From: Dongia mobilis
GTDB lineage: Bacteria > Pseudomonadota > Alphaproteobacteria > Dongiales > Dongiaceae
Assembly (NCBI RefSeq): GCF_004363235.1
Contig: NZ_SNYW01000012.1
Location: forward strand, 131,501 to 195,500
Direction of reading: 5' to 3'
Length of the DNA stretch: 64,000 nt
Shown here: piece by piece, positions 54,515-63,568 of the stretch
How the letters are laid out: each line of letters starts with the position of its first letter
How positions within the stretch are numbered: position 1 is the stretch's first letter
Made by a program: the position numbers and the translations under genes
Notes under the pieces: model-generated
Database searches by the model: none
The model's input: the letters and a program-made list of their open reading frames with translations, nothing else
Told to the model about the DNA's origin: nothing

Positions 54515-55738
54515 ATGTCGGGCCGTTTCGACAGCCTGTTTGCTGACAGGCTCGGCGCCCTGAAAGACGAAGGGCGCTATCGGGTCTTTGCCGATATCGA
54601 GCGCCTCGCCGGCCGCTTCCCTAAGGCGCTCTACCGCGGCAGCCCGGATGCCGCGCCGGTCGAAGTCACGGTCTGGTGCAGCAACGACTATCTCGGCCAG
54701 GGCCAGCACCCCGCCATCATCGCCGCCATGCAGGCGTCGGCCGGGCGCTGCGGGGCCGGGGCCGGCGGCACCCGCAACATCTCGGGCAACAGCCATGAAC
54801 TGGTCGAGCTTGAGCGCGAACTGGCCGCCTGGCACGGCAAGGAAGCAGCCCTCACCTTCACCTCCGGCTTCGTCGCCAACGAAGCCGCACTCAGCGTCCT
54901 GGCGCGGCAGATTCCGGGCTGCATCGTCTTCTCGGATGCCGATAACCACGCCTCGATGATCGCCGGCATCCGCAACAGCCGCGCCGAGTATCAGATTTTC
55001 CGCCACAATGACGTCGCACATTTGCGATCCCTGCTGGCCGCCGCGCCGGCAGACCGGCCCAAGCTGATCGCCTTCGAGAGCGTCTATTCGATGGATGGCG
55101 ACATCGCCCCCATCGGCGCCATCTGCGATCTTGCCGACGAATTCGGCGCCCTCACCTATCTCGACGAGGTGCATGCGGTCGGATTGTATGGCCCGCAGGG
55201 TGCCGGTGTCGCTGCCCGCGACGGCCAGGCGCATCGCCTCGACATCATCCAGGGAACGCTCGGCAAGGCATTCGGCCTGATCGGCGGCTACATCGCCGGC
55301 TCCGCCCTGCTGGTTGATTTCGTGCGCAGCTTCGCCCCCGGCTTCATCTTCACGACTGCCCTGCCGCCAGTCATTGCGGCCGGCGCCCGCGCCAGCCTGG
55401 CGCTGCTTTCGGCAGCCGACGATCTGCGCACCGCGCATCAGGCCCAAGCGGGCAAGCTCAAGACGATGCTGGCCAAAGCCGGCCTGCCGGTGCTGCCCAG
55501 CGCCAGCCATATCGTGCCGGTCATGGTCGGTGATGCCGATTCCTGCCGCGAGGCTGCCGGATTGCTGTTGCAGCGTCACCGGATTTATGTCCAACCGATC
55601 AACTTTCCGACCGTTCCCCGTGGCACGGAAAGGTTGCGCTTCACGCCGAGCCCCTATCACAATGATAGGTTGCTGTCGGAACTGGTGACGGCTCTTGGCG
55701 CGGTCTGGCGCGAGCTCTATCTCCCCATAGCGGCCTGA
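54515..55738 (+). CDS. hemA: 5-aminolevulinate synthase
   Basis: Condenses glycine with succinyl-CoA to ALA, the C4 entry to haem typical of alphaproteobacteria. 407 aa, alpha-oxoamine synthase fold: [68 protein letters not shown], and the PLP lysine in [38 protein letters not shown] near the end is the ALAS-specific part that separates it from Kbl and BioF. The ATG at 54515 lies 1 nt after the aminotransferase stop, so the pair is translated together. Confidence 0.96.
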   Translation: MSGRFDSLFADRLGALKDEGRYRVFADIERLAGRFPKALYRGSPDAAPVEVTVWCSNDYLGQGQHPAIIAAMQASAGRCGAGAGGTRNISGNSHELVELERELAAWHGKEAALTFTSGFVANEAALSVLARQIPGCIVFSDADNHASMIAGIRNSRAEYQIFRHNDVAHLRSLLAAAPADRPKLIAFESVYSMDGDIAPIGAICDLADEFGALTYLDEVHAVGLYGPQGAGVAARDGQAHRLDIIQGTLGKAFGLIGGYIAGSALLVDFVRSFAPGFIFTTALPPVIAAGARASLALLSAADDLRTAHQAQAGKLKTMLAKAGLPVLPSASHIVPVMVGDADSCREAAGLLLQRHRIYVQPINFPTVPRGTERLRFTPSPYHNDRLLSELVTALGAVWRELYLPIAA

Positions 55739-55765
55739 GCGCAGATCGTCGCGCCGTGACGCGTT

Positions 55766-55787
55766 CTCCGGGCCGCTCGACCCGGAG
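55766..55787 (+). other. Hairpin after hemA without a T-tract
   Basis: CTCCGGG, loop CCGCTCGA, CCCGGAG, 28 nt after the hemA stop codon. It could stabilise the 3' end or help Rho-dependent termination; there is no run of T. Confidence 0.4.
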
Positions 55788-55842
55788 CGATCCCATGGCT
55801 CGCCTCCTGCGCGGCGCTTGGCTGTGCGCCGGGCGTTTTGCG

Positions 55843-55871
55843 TTGACTCGCTCTGCGCTGGTGCATTAAAC
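55843..55871 (+). promoter_or_regulatory. Possible promoter of the polyamine transporter operon
   Basis: TTGACT (55843-55848), a 17-nt spacer and TTAAAC (55866-55871), about 110 nt upstream of the ATPase gene. The -10 is weak. Confidence 0.4.
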
Positions 55872-55979
55872 GCGGATGGTGGCCGTGAAAATGCCACTGG
55901 CGCTGCAGCGCACAAGAAAAAATGTTTCGCATTCACGTGACCTGTCAGGGTTGCTGAGCGGGGGCTGAGTTTGGGAACG

Positions 55980-57074
55980 ATGGGTACGAGCACGGATCCG
56001 TTTGTCGTTTTTTCAGATGTACAAAAGACCTATGACGGCGAGATTCTCGTCGTTAAGAACCTCAATCTGACCATTGAGCGCGGCGAATTCCTGACCCTGC
56101 TGGGGCCGTCAGGCTCCGGCAAGACCACGACCTTGATGATGCTGGCCGGTTTCGAGGTTCCGACCCATGGCCGCATCGAGATCGACAAGGTCGAGGTCAA
56201 CAACGTCGCGCCGCACAAGCGCAATATCGGCATGGTGTTCCAGAACTATGCCCTGTTCCCCCACATGACGGTGGAGGAGAACCTCGCCTTCCCGCTGCAG
56301 GTGCGCAAGGTTCCGAAAAGTGAAATTGCCGCCAAGGTCGAGCGCGCCCTCGACATGGTGCAGATGCCGGCCATGGGCAAGCGGCGACCGGCCCAGCTCT
56401 CGGGCGGACAGCAGCAGCGCGTCGCCTTGGCCCGCGCCCTTGTCTTCGACCCCAAGCTGGTGCTGATGGACGAACCGCTGGGCGCCCTCGACAAGCAGCT
56501 GCGCGAGCACATGCAGATCGAGATCAAGCACATCCACGAGCGGCTCGGCGTCACCATCGTCTACGTGACCCATGACCAGTCGGAAGCGCTGACCATGTCC
56601 GACCGTGTCGCCGTGTTCAATGACGGCATAATCCAGCAGCTGGCGCGGCCGGCCGACCTCTATGAACGGCCGGAAAACTCCTTCGTCGCCCAGTTCATCG
56701 GCGAGAACAACCGCCTCAACGGCAAGGTGACGTCGATCGGCAACGGTGCCTGCACCGTGGCGATCGAAGGTCAGGGCCAGGTCGCGGCGACCCCCATCAG
56801 CGTGCGGGATGCAGGCAGCCCGACGACGCTTTCCCTGCGTCCCGAACGCGTGCGGATCAACCCGGAAGCGGGCCAGTATCCCAACCAGTTCGAGGCCGAG
56901 GTGCAGGAACTGATCTATCTGGGCGACCATACGCGCTGCCGCGTCTCGGTCCTGGGCAATGCCAACTTCATCGTCAAGGTGCCCAATGCCGAGGGCGTTC
57001 CCGCCATGTCGCCGGGCCAGAAGGTCAGGGTGGCGTGGAAGGCCGAGGATTGCCGCGCACTCGACGCGTTCTGA
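55980..57074 (+). CDS. Polyamine-type ABC transporter ATPase (PotA-like)
   Basis: 364 aa. Walker [20 protein letters not shown]-loop [37 protein letters not shown], Walker [13 protein letters not shown], switch [15 protein letters not shown] and a TOBE domain (about 275-360, [10 protein letters not shown]). This is the spermidine/putrescine-iron group of importers. ATG 55980 is preferred over the in-frame TTG 55971; GGGGG at about 55960 is the nearest purine block. It heads an ATPase, binding protein, permease, permease operon. Confidence 0.93.
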   Translation: MGTSTDPFVVFSDVQKTYDGEILVVKNLNLTIERGEFLTLLGPSGSGKTTTLMMLAGFEVPTHGRIEIDKVEVNNVAPHKRNIGMVFQNYALFPHMTVEENLAFPLQVRKVPKSEIAAKVERALDMVQMPAMGKRRPAQLSGGQQQRVALARALVFDPKLVLMDEPLGALDKQLREHMQIEIKHIHERLGVTIVYVTHDQSEALTMSDRVAVFNDGIIQQLARPADLYERPENSFVAQFIGENNRLNGKVTSIGNGACTVAIEGQGQVAATPISVRDAGSPTTLSLRPERVRINPEAGQYPNQFEAEVQELIYLGDHTRCRVSVLGNANFIVKVPNAEGVPAMSPGQKVRVAWKAEDCRALDAF

Positions 57075-57254
57075 CGAATTCGTGTGTGGACCGGGCGTGA
57101 CGCCAGTCGTCATGATCGGACTGCACCAGCAATTGGCTACCGGGCCCGGGCTTCACACCGCTCCGGCCGGGACCCCGGGAAGGCGAGCGGTAGAAATCGT
57201 GTTTCCAAACCGAAAATCCGTTTCGGGTGGCACACGCAGGGAAGGTTCAGAGAC

Positions 57255-58304
57255 ATGAAAAAGCAGATGATGATTAAGGGGTCCGTCGCGGCATTGGTCG
57301 CGGCCGGCGTCCTGGCCACGGCGGCCTACGCCTCCGGCAGCCTGACTGTGGTCTCCTGGGGCGGCGCCTATCAGGAAGCGCAGCGCAACACCATCTTCAA
57401 GCCCTATGCCGACAAGACCGGCGCCGCGGTGAAGGAAGAGGAATACACCGGCGAAATCGCCAAGATCCGCGCCATGGTCGAGAGCGGCACGGTCAGCTGG
57501 GACGTGATCAGCGTCGACACCCCGACCGCCCTGCAGGGCTGCGACGAGGGTGTGCTGGAGGAACTCGACTATTCCCGCATCGTCGACAAGTCCAAGATCC
57601 TGCCCGGCGCCGCCCTGGATTGCGCCATCGGTTCGGACGTCTATGCCACCATCTTCGCCTACAACACGACCAAGTTCCAGGAAGGGCCGAAGACGATTGC
57701 CGACTTCTTCGATCTCGAGAAGTTCCCGGGCAAGCGCGGCATGCAGAAGAACCCGATGAACAACCTGGAATGGGCCCTGATCGCCGACGGCGTCGAGAAG
57801 GACAAGGTGTATGAAGTGCTCGGCACGCCGGAGGGCGTCGACCGCGCCTTCGCCAAGCTCGACACCATCAAGAGCCAGGTTGTCTGGTGGGAAGCCGGCG
57901 CCCAGCCGCCGCAATGGCTTGCCGATGGCGAAGTGGTGATGAGCACGGCCTGGAACGGCCGTATCGCCAATGCGATCAAGGAAGGCGCACCGCTCCAGAT
58001 CGTCTGGGACGCCCAGGCGCCCGACCTCGACATGTGGGCCATCGCCAAGGGCACGCCCAACATCGACGCGGCCTATGACTTCATCGCCTTTGCCAGCACG
58101 CCGGAAGTCCAGTCGGCCCTGGCGCCGTCGATCCCCTATGGCCCGACCCATCTCGACGCGGTCGCGCTGGTCGAGCCGGAACTGGCCAAGACCCTGCCGA
58201 CGCATCCGGACAACCTGGCCCTGGCCTATCCGTTCAGCGCCGAGTTCTGGGGCGACAACATGGAAGAACTGCGCGCCCGCCTCAACACCTGGCTGGCCCA
58301 GTAA
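57255..58304 (+). CDS. PotD-like ABC transporter substrate-binding protein
   Basis: 349 aa with a signal peptide (about 1-26, ending AYA). The mature chain starts GSLTVVSWGGAYQEAQRN, then WDVISVDTPTALQGCDEGVL, ATIFAYNTTKFQEGPKTIAD, MQKNPMNNLEWALIADGV and STAWNGRIANAIKEG, the polyamine/opine-type family 1 fold. Ligand unproven; putrescine or spermidine is a guess from the subunits. A 180-nt gap with a short CCGAAA/TTTCGG stem separates it from the ATPase gene, and an intrinsic terminator follows. Confidence 0.92.
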   Translation: MKKQMMIKGSVAALVAAGVLATAAYASGSLTVVSWGGAYQEAQRNTIFKPYADKTGAAVKEEEYTGEIAKIRAMVESGTVSWDVISVDTPTALQGCDEGVLEELDYSRIVDKSKILPGAALDCAIGSDVYATIFAYNTTKFQEGPKTIADFFDLEKFPGKRGMQKNPMNNLEWALIADGVEKDKVYEVLGTPEGVDRAFAKLDTIKSQVVWWEAGAQPPQWLADGEVVMSTAWNGRIANAIKEGAPLQIVWDAQAPDLDMWAIAKGTPNIDAAYDFIAFASTPEVQSALAPSIPYGPTHLDAVALVEPELAKTLPTHPDNLALAYPFSAEFWGDNMEELRARLNTWLAQ

Positions 58305-58319
58305 CGCAGATCGTCACGG

Positions 58320-58357
58320 CCGGCGGGAAGCCAACTTCCCGCCGGTTCCTTTTTTTA
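58320..58357 (+). terminator. Intrinsic terminator inside the transporter operon
   Basis: A perfect 11-bp stem, CCGGCGGGAAG, loop CCAA, CTTCCCGCCGG, followed by TTCCTTTTTTT. It lies between the binding-protein and permease genes, so it should cut permease expression by partial read-through. Confidence 0.92.
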
Positions 58358-58391
58358 GTCCTTGCTTCAATCTCGAGCGTCGGCCCGCAGC

Positions 58392-59630
58392 ATGAGTGTT
58401 ACCACCTTCGATCTAGTGCAATCCTCGCTGAAGGCGAGGCTGCGTCGCGCCGAACGCATGCAGCGCTTGCGCGCCGGTCTGCTGGTCTTGCCGCTCTTCC
58501 TGTTCGTCCTCCTCGTCTTCCTGGTGCCGATCGTCATCCTGATGACGCGCGCCGTGGACAATCCGGAAATCGCCGACAACCTTCCCCGGACCATCGAAGC
58601 TCTCGCTGAGTGGGACGGCACCGATCTTCCCGGCGAGCCCGTCTTCGCCGCCTTTGCCGAGGATCTGCGCGAGACCCAGAAAACCAAGAATACCGGCCTC
58701 GTCGGCAAGCGGCTCAACTACGAAATCTCGGGCGCCCGCAGCAAGTCATTGCAGGCCGGCCGCGCCGCCGAGAAGATGGAAAGCGGCCCCTACAAGGAGG
58801 CCTTCCTCGCCCTCGACCCGCTTTGGGGCAAGACCGAGACCTGGAGCGCCATCAAGCGCGCCGGCAGCCCCACCACCAGCTTCTATCTGCTGAAGGCGGT
58901 CGACCTGCAATGGAGCCCGGCCGGCGAGATCGAGCAGGTGCCGCCCGACCAGCGCCTGTTCGTCGACATCTTCATCCGCACGCTCGGCATCAGCACGCTG
59001 GTAACGCTCGCGACCCTGCTGCTCGGCTTTCCGCTCGCCTATATCCTGGCGACGCTGCCGCCCAGGCACAGCAATATCCTGCTCATCTTCGTGCTGCTGC
59101 CGTTCTGGACCTCGCTGCTGGTCCGCACCACGGCCTGGGTGGTGGTGCTGCAGACGGAAGGCCCGATCAACAACCTGCTGCTCTGGCTGGGGCTGACCGA
59201 CGAGCCCCTGCAGCTGATTTTCAGCCGCTTCGGTACCGTGGTCGCGATGACCCATATCCAGCTGCCCTTTACCCTGCTGCCGATCTACAGCGTCATGAAG
59301 ACGATCTCGCCCAGCTATGTGCGCGCGGCGCGCTCGCTCGGCGCCGGTCCGTTCCGCGCTTTCTGGACAGTCTATTTTCCACAGACCGTCCCCGGCATCG
59401 CCGCGGGCTGCCTGCTCACCTTCATCCTCTGCCTCGGCTATTACATCACGCCGGCCCTGGTTGGCGGCCCGTCCGACCAGATGATCAGCTATTTCGTGGC
59501 CCTCTACACCAACCGCGAACTCAACTGGGGCCAGGCATCGGCCCTGGGTGCCGTGCTGCTCTGCGCCACCCTCATCCTCTATGCCGTCTACAACCGCCTT
59601 GTCGGTATCGACAAGATGAAGCTCGGGTGA
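58392..59630 (+). CDS. PotB-like ABC permease with a large periplasmic insertion
   Basis: 412 aa; typical PotB is about 285. After the first helix (about 28-52) there are about 140 residues of hydrophilic sequence, roughly residues 55-195 (WDGTDLPGEPVFAAFAEDLR, TKNTGLVGKRLNYEISGARS, TTSFYLLKAVDLQWSPAGEI), before the regular permease core (TLGISTLVTLATLLLGFPLA, EAA loop AARSLGAGPFRAFWTVYFPQ). The inserted part probably faces the periplasm and may contact the binding protein. ATG 58392 was chosen over 58362 because the latter lies close behind the terminator T-tract. Confidence 0.9.
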   Translation: MSVTTFDLVQSSLKARLRRAERMQRLRAGLLVLPLFLFVLLVFLVPIVILMTRAVDNPEIADNLPRTIEALAEWDGTDLPGEPVFAAFAEDLRETQKTKNTGLVGKRLNYEISGARSKSLQAGRAAEKMESGPYKEAFLALDPLWGKTETWSAIKRAGSPTTSFYLLKAVDLQWSPAGEIEQVPPDQRLFVDIFIRTLGISTLVTLATLLLGFPLAYILATLPPRHSNILLIFVLLPFWTSLLVRTTAWVVVLQTEGPINNLLLWLGLTDEPLQLIFSRFGTVVAMTHIQLPFTLLPIYSVMKTISPSYVRAARSLGAGPFRAFWTVYFPQTVPGIAAGCLLTFILCLGYYITPALVGGPSDQMISYFVALYTNRELNWGQASALGAVLLCATLILYAVYNRLVGIDKMKLG

Positions 59631-59637
59631 TCGCGCC

Positions 59638-60468
59638 ATGCTGAACCTGCCACCCTACGCCTCGCCCCTGGAGCGCCTCTGGCGCGTGGCGCTCATTCTG
59701 CTTTGCGCGATGGTGCTGCTGTACCTGATCTCGCCGATCATCGCGATCATGCCGCTGAGCTTCAATTCCGAGCCCTATTTCACCTATCCGATGCCGGGCC
59801 TCTCGATGCGCTGGTATGAGGATTTCTTCACCGATCCGCGTTGGCTTGATGCGCTGAAATCCTCGCTCATCATTGCCATTTCGGCGACCGCTCTCTCGAT
59901 GGTGCTGGGGACGCTGGCAGCACTCGGCCTTGCCAAGGCGAATTTTCCCTATCGCGCCTGGGTAATGGCCTTTCTGATCTCGCCGATGATCGTGCCCGTG
60001 GTGATCACCGCGGTCGGCATGTATTTCTTCTTCGCCAATCTCGGCCTCAACAATACCTATTTCGGCATCATCCTGGCGCATACCGCATTGGCGACACCCT
60101 TCGTGGTCATCACCGTGACGGCGACGCTGATCGGTTTCGACCAATCGCTCAACCGCGCCGGGGCCAGCCTTGGCGCACCGCCGCTGACCGTCTTCCGCAA
60201 GATCACCCTGCCGCTGATCCTGCCCGGCATGATCTCCGGCGCCCTCTTTGCCTTTATCACCTCCTTCGACGAGGTGGTGGTGGTGCTGTTCATCGCCAGC
60301 CCCGACCAGCGTACCCTGCCCCGGCAGATGTTCAGCGGCATCCGCGAGCAGATCAGCCCGACCATTACGGCTGCCGCCACCATGCTGGTCCTGACTGCCG
60401 CGGCAATGCTGGTGACGGTCGAATTGTTGCGCCGCCGCTCCGAACGCCTGCGCGGTATCCGCAGCTAG
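59638..60468 (+). CDS. PotC-like ABC permease
   Basis: 276 aa, normal for the family. About six membrane helices, FNSEPYFTYPMPGLSMRWYE before the second helix, and the EAA loop RAGASLGAPPLTVFRKITLP. Starts 7 nt after the first permease gene, so the two form the membrane pore together. The end (RRRSERLRGIRS) is a basic tail. Confidence 0.94.
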   Translation: MLNLPPYASPLERLWRVALILLCAMVLLYLISPIIAIMPLSFNSEPYFTYPMPGLSMRWYEDFFTDPRWLDALKSSLIIAISATALSMVLGTLAALGLAKANFPYRAWVMAFLISPMIVPVVITAVGMYFFFANLGLNNTYFGIILAHTALATPFVVITVTATLIGFDQSLNRAGASLGAPPLTVFRKITLPLILPGMISGALFAFITSFDEVVVVLFIASPDQRTLPRQMFSGIREQISPTITAAATMLVLTAAAMLVTVELLRRRSERLRGIRS

Positions 60469-60542
60469 GAATACCGCCCGCGGTCCGCCCCTCCGGCGGC
60501 CGGGGCTTGCGGAGGCCGGGTTCGGCGGCTAAGACAGCCCCC

Positions 60543-62351
60543 ATGTCCCGATCCTTTCCTCTCGCTTCCCCGCGGGCCCTGCGCGGCACCCTTGCAGCCT
60601 TTGCCGGTCTGGCAGCGGCGGCCCTGGCGGCCTGCCAGAGTCCCGAACCGGTACGCCCAGCGATGCTGGCAGAACTGCCGGCACTGGCGGAGCAGGTCGC
60701 GGCCGGTCGCGTTACCGCCGGGGAAAGGCAGATGGTCGTGGCCGCGCATCCGCTGGCAGCGGCCGCCGGGCGCGACATCCTGCGGCGCGGCGGCAGCGCC
60801 ATCGACGCCGCCATCGCCGTGCAGATGGTGCTTACCCTGGTGGAACCGCAATCCTCCGGCATCGGCGGCGGCGGCTATCTGCTGCATTACGGCATCGAGG
60901 ACGGCCGCATCGACAGCTATGACGGCCGCGAAACGGCGCCCGCCGCCGCGCGGACAGATCGATTCCTGCAGCCGGACGGCCAGCCGATGCCGTTTCGCGA
61001 GGCGATGGCCGGTGGGCGATCTGTCGGCGTGCCGGGCGTGCTGCGCATGCTGGAACTGGCGCACCAGGATCACGGCCGCCTGCCCTGGCGCGACCTGTTC
61101 GCAGCGGCGATCGCCCATGCCGAACAGGGCTTCCCGGTTTCGCCGCGCCTGTCCGGCAGGATCGCCGGGGACGCATTGTTGGCCACACAGCCGACAACGC
61201 GCGGCTATTTCTTCACGCCGGACGGCAAGCCGCTGGCGCCGGGCGCCATGCTGCGCAACCCGGAATTGGCCAGGAGTCTGCGCGAAATCGCTGATGGCGG
61301 TGCCGACGCCTTTTACCGCGGACGCATTGCCCGCGAGATCGTGGACGCCGTCAACGCGGCTGTGCCGCAGCCGGGCGATATCACACTTGCCGACCTCGCC
61401 GGCTATCGCCCGGAACGCCGCGCCGCGCTCTGCCTTGATTACCGGGCGCGCCACGTCTGCAGCATGGGCCCGTCCAGTTCCGGCGGCCTCGCCGTGCTGC
61501 AGATCCTCGGCATCCTGCGCCAGTTCGATCTGGCGCCACTCGACCCTGGCGGAATCGATGCGGCGCATCTCTTTGCCGAGGCAAGCCGCCTCGCTTTTGC
61601 CGATCGCGATCGCTATGTCGCCGACCCCGCCTTTGCCACCATACCGGTGGCGCGCCTGCTCAGCGGCGACTACCTCGCCATGCGCGCCGCCGAGATCGAC
61701 CCGACCGATGCCATGGACGAGGCCGAACCCGGCCAACCTTCGGATTCGGCCCAGATCGGCGCCCTGCCACCCACGCCGCCGCTGCTGCCGGAACTGCCAT
61801 CCACCAGCCATATGTCGATCGTCGACGCGACCGGGAACGCCGTCAGCTTCACCAGTTCGATCGAAGGGCCATTCGGCAGCCATGTCATGGCGGCGGGCTT
61901 CCTGCTCAACAACCAGCTGACCGACTTTGCCTTCCTGCCGGCCAGTCGTGGTCGCGCAACGGCCAATCGGGTAGAGCCGGGCAAGCGGCCGCGCTCCTCG
62001 ATGTCGCCGACGCTGGTGTTCGACCGGGTCGACGGCAATCTCATGGCCGTCGTCGGTTCGCCGGGCGGCGCCAACATCATCGGCTATGTGGCACAAGCCC
62101 TGCAACGCCTCATTGACTGGCATCAGGACCCCTACACCGCGATCGCCGCGGCGCATGTCATCAACCGCAACGGCGCCACCGTCATCGAGGCCAGTCCCGG
62201 CGGCGAGGCGCTGTTCGAGTTGCTGCGGGGGCGCGGCCATCAAGTCCAGACCCAGGCGCTGGAAAGCGGACTCAACGTCATCCTGCTGCAGGACGGTCGC
62301 CTCTACGGCGCCAGCGACCCGCGGCGCGAGGGCGTCGCCCTGGCTGATTGA
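60543..62351 (+). CDS. ggt: Gamma-glutamyltransferase, lipoprotein type
   Basis: 602 aa. A lipobox, LAAC (Cys31), suggests membrane anchoring rather than a free periplasmic enzyme. Large-subunit motifs are DILRRGGSAIDAAIAVQMVL, EPQSSGIGGGGYLLHY and SYDGRETAPAAA (substrate-carboxylate Arg). The autocleavage site and nucleophile are Thr421 in PSTSHMSIVDATGNAVSFTS (E. coli Thr391-Thr-His). Small-subunit features are KRPRSSMSPTLVF and VVGSPGGANIIGY. It cleaves gamma-glutamyl bonds of glutathione or gamma-glutamyl amines. Its place after a polyamine-type transporter, with a PuuA-like ligase elsewhere in the window, makes gamma-glutamyl amines an interesting option. Confidence 0.95.
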   Translation: MSRSFPLASPRALRGTLAAFAGLAAAALAACQSPEPVRPAMLAELPALAEQVAAGRVTAGERQMVVAAHPLAAAAGRDILRRGGSAIDAAIAVQMVLTLVEPQSSGIGGGGYLLHYGIEDGRIDSYDGRETAPAAARTDRFLQPDGQPMPFREAMAGGRSVGVPGVLRMLELAHQDHGRLPWRDLFAAAIAHAEQGFPVSPRLSGRIAGDALLATQPTTRGYFFTPDGKPLAPGAMLRNPELARSLREIADGGADAFYRGRIAREIVDAVNAAVPQPGDITLADLAGYRPERRAALCLDYRARHVCSMGPSSSGGLAVLQILGILRQFDLAPLDPGGIDAAHLFAEASRLAFADRDRYVADPAFATIPVARLLSGDYLAMRAAEIDPTDAMDEAEPGQPSDSAQIGALPPTPPLLPELPSTSHMSIVDATGNAVSFTSSIEGPFGSHVMAAGFLLNNQLTDFAFLPASRGRATANRVEPGKRPRSSMSPTLVFDRVDGNLMAVVGSPGGANIIGYVAQALQRLIDWHQDPYTAIAAAHVINRNGATVIEASPGGEALFELLRGRGHQVQTQALESGLNVILLQDGRLYGASDPRREGVALAD

Positions 62352-62377
62352 CGCCGACGGCCCGCGGGGACAGAACC

Positions 62378-63565
62378 ATGAGCAAGCGACCAACCATCCA
62401 CCTCAAATCCGGCGAGGATCGCCGCATCCTCGGCGGGCATCCCTGGGTCTATTCCAACGAACTCCAGATGACGCCGGAGGCGAAGGCGATACCGGCCGGC
62501 AGCATCGTCACCCTGCGCCATGCCGACGGCAGGCCGCTGGCCCTCGCCTTATTTAATCCTCGATCGCTGATCGCCGGTCGCATCATCACCCGCGATTGCG
62601 GCGCCGTCATCGACAGCACCTTCTGGCAGGCACGGCTGGAGAGGGCGCTGGCCTTGCGCGAGCGGCTGATCGGGGTGCCGCACTACCGTCTGGTTCACGC
62701 CGAGGCCGATGGCTTCCCCGGCTGCGTCATCGACCGCTATGACGACGTCTTCGTGATCGAGGCGTCGAGCGCCGGCATGGACCGGGAGGCGAGCGAGATC
62801 GCCGCCGCCCTAGACGCCCTGTTCCAGCCGCGTGTCATCCTGCTGCGCGGCGATGGCCCGGCACGCGAGCTGGAGGGATTGCCGCCTCGCCAGGAATATC
62901 TGAAGGGGTCGCTTGCCGAGGCGGTCGCCGTAAGCGAGAACGATTGCCGCTTCGTGGCCGACCCGGCTGCCGGGCAGAAGACCGGCTGGTTCTTCGACCA
63001 GCGCGACAACCGGGCGCTGGTGGCGCGCCTCGCCCGTGGCCGCAGCCTGCTCGATGCGTATTGCTATATGGGCGGGTTCGCGGTCACCGCGCTCAAGGGT
63101 GGCGCTGCTTCCGCCCTCGCCCTCGATCGCAGCGCGCCGGCACTCGAACGAGCCGGCGAGGCGGCCCGCCTCAACGGCGTCGCCGCGGCTTTCACGGCAC
63201 GCCAGGGCGAAGCCTTCGACGTGCTGGAGGAACTGGCACGGGCCGGCCGGCGGTTCGACGTCGTGGTCGCCGACCCGCCCGCCTTCGTCAAGTCGCGCAA
63301 GGATTTCCATCAGGGCGCGCGCGCCTATCGCAAGCTGGCGCGCCTCGCCGCCGCCTGCGTGGCGCCCGACGGCATCCTGATGCTGTGCTCCTGCTCGCAC
63401 AACATGCCGGCGGACGAATTGCTGCGCCAGGCCCAGCGCGGCATCCATGAGACCGGCCGCCATGCGCGCCTGCTCTACCAGACCGGTGCGGCGCCGGATC
63501 ATCCGGTCCATCCCGGCCTGCCGGAAAGCGCCTATCTGAAGGCACTCACCTTCGCCATCGAGTGA
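62378..63565 (+). CDS. RlmI-family 23S rRNA (cytosine-C5)-methyltransferase
   Basis: 395 aa. N-terminal PUA domain (about 1-75: GEDRRILGGHPWVYSNELQM, GSIVTLRHADGRPLALALFN), the EEHEH-like middle domain, and a SAM methyltransferase domain with KTGWFFDQRDNRALVARLAR, LLDAYCYMGGFAVTALKGGA, VVADPPAFVKSRKDF and LCSCSHNM (catalytic Cys in the S-C-S-H motif). E. coli RlmI methylates C1962 of 23S rRNA. ATG 62378 starts MSKRPTIHLK after an open stretch. It is convergent with the kinase gene. Confidence 0.94.
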   Translation: MSKRPTIHLKSGEDRRILGGHPWVYSNELQMTPEAKAIPAGSIVTLRHADGRPLALALFNPRSLIAGRIITRDCGAVIDSTFWQARLERALALRERLIGVPHYRLVHAEADGFPGCVIDRYDDVFVIEASSAGMDREASEIAAALDALFQPRVILLRGDGPARELEGLPPRQEYLKGSLAEAVAVSENDCRFVADPAAGQKTGWFFDQRDNRALVARLARGRSLLDAYCYMGGFAVTALKGGAASALALDRSAPALERAGEAARLNGVAAAFTARQGEAFDVLEELARAGRRFDVVVADPPAFVKSRKDFHQGARAYRKLARLAAACVAPDGILMLCSCSHNMPADELLRQAQRGIHETGRHARLLYQTGAAPDHPVHPGLPESAYLKALTFAIE

Positions 63566-63568
63566 CTG

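Noticed and set aside
60543-62351. Loss of the GGT nucleophile, because the residue next to His is Ser
   Set aside because: The nucleophile is the first residue of the T-[TAS]-H motif; Thr421 is present, so the enzyme looks competent.
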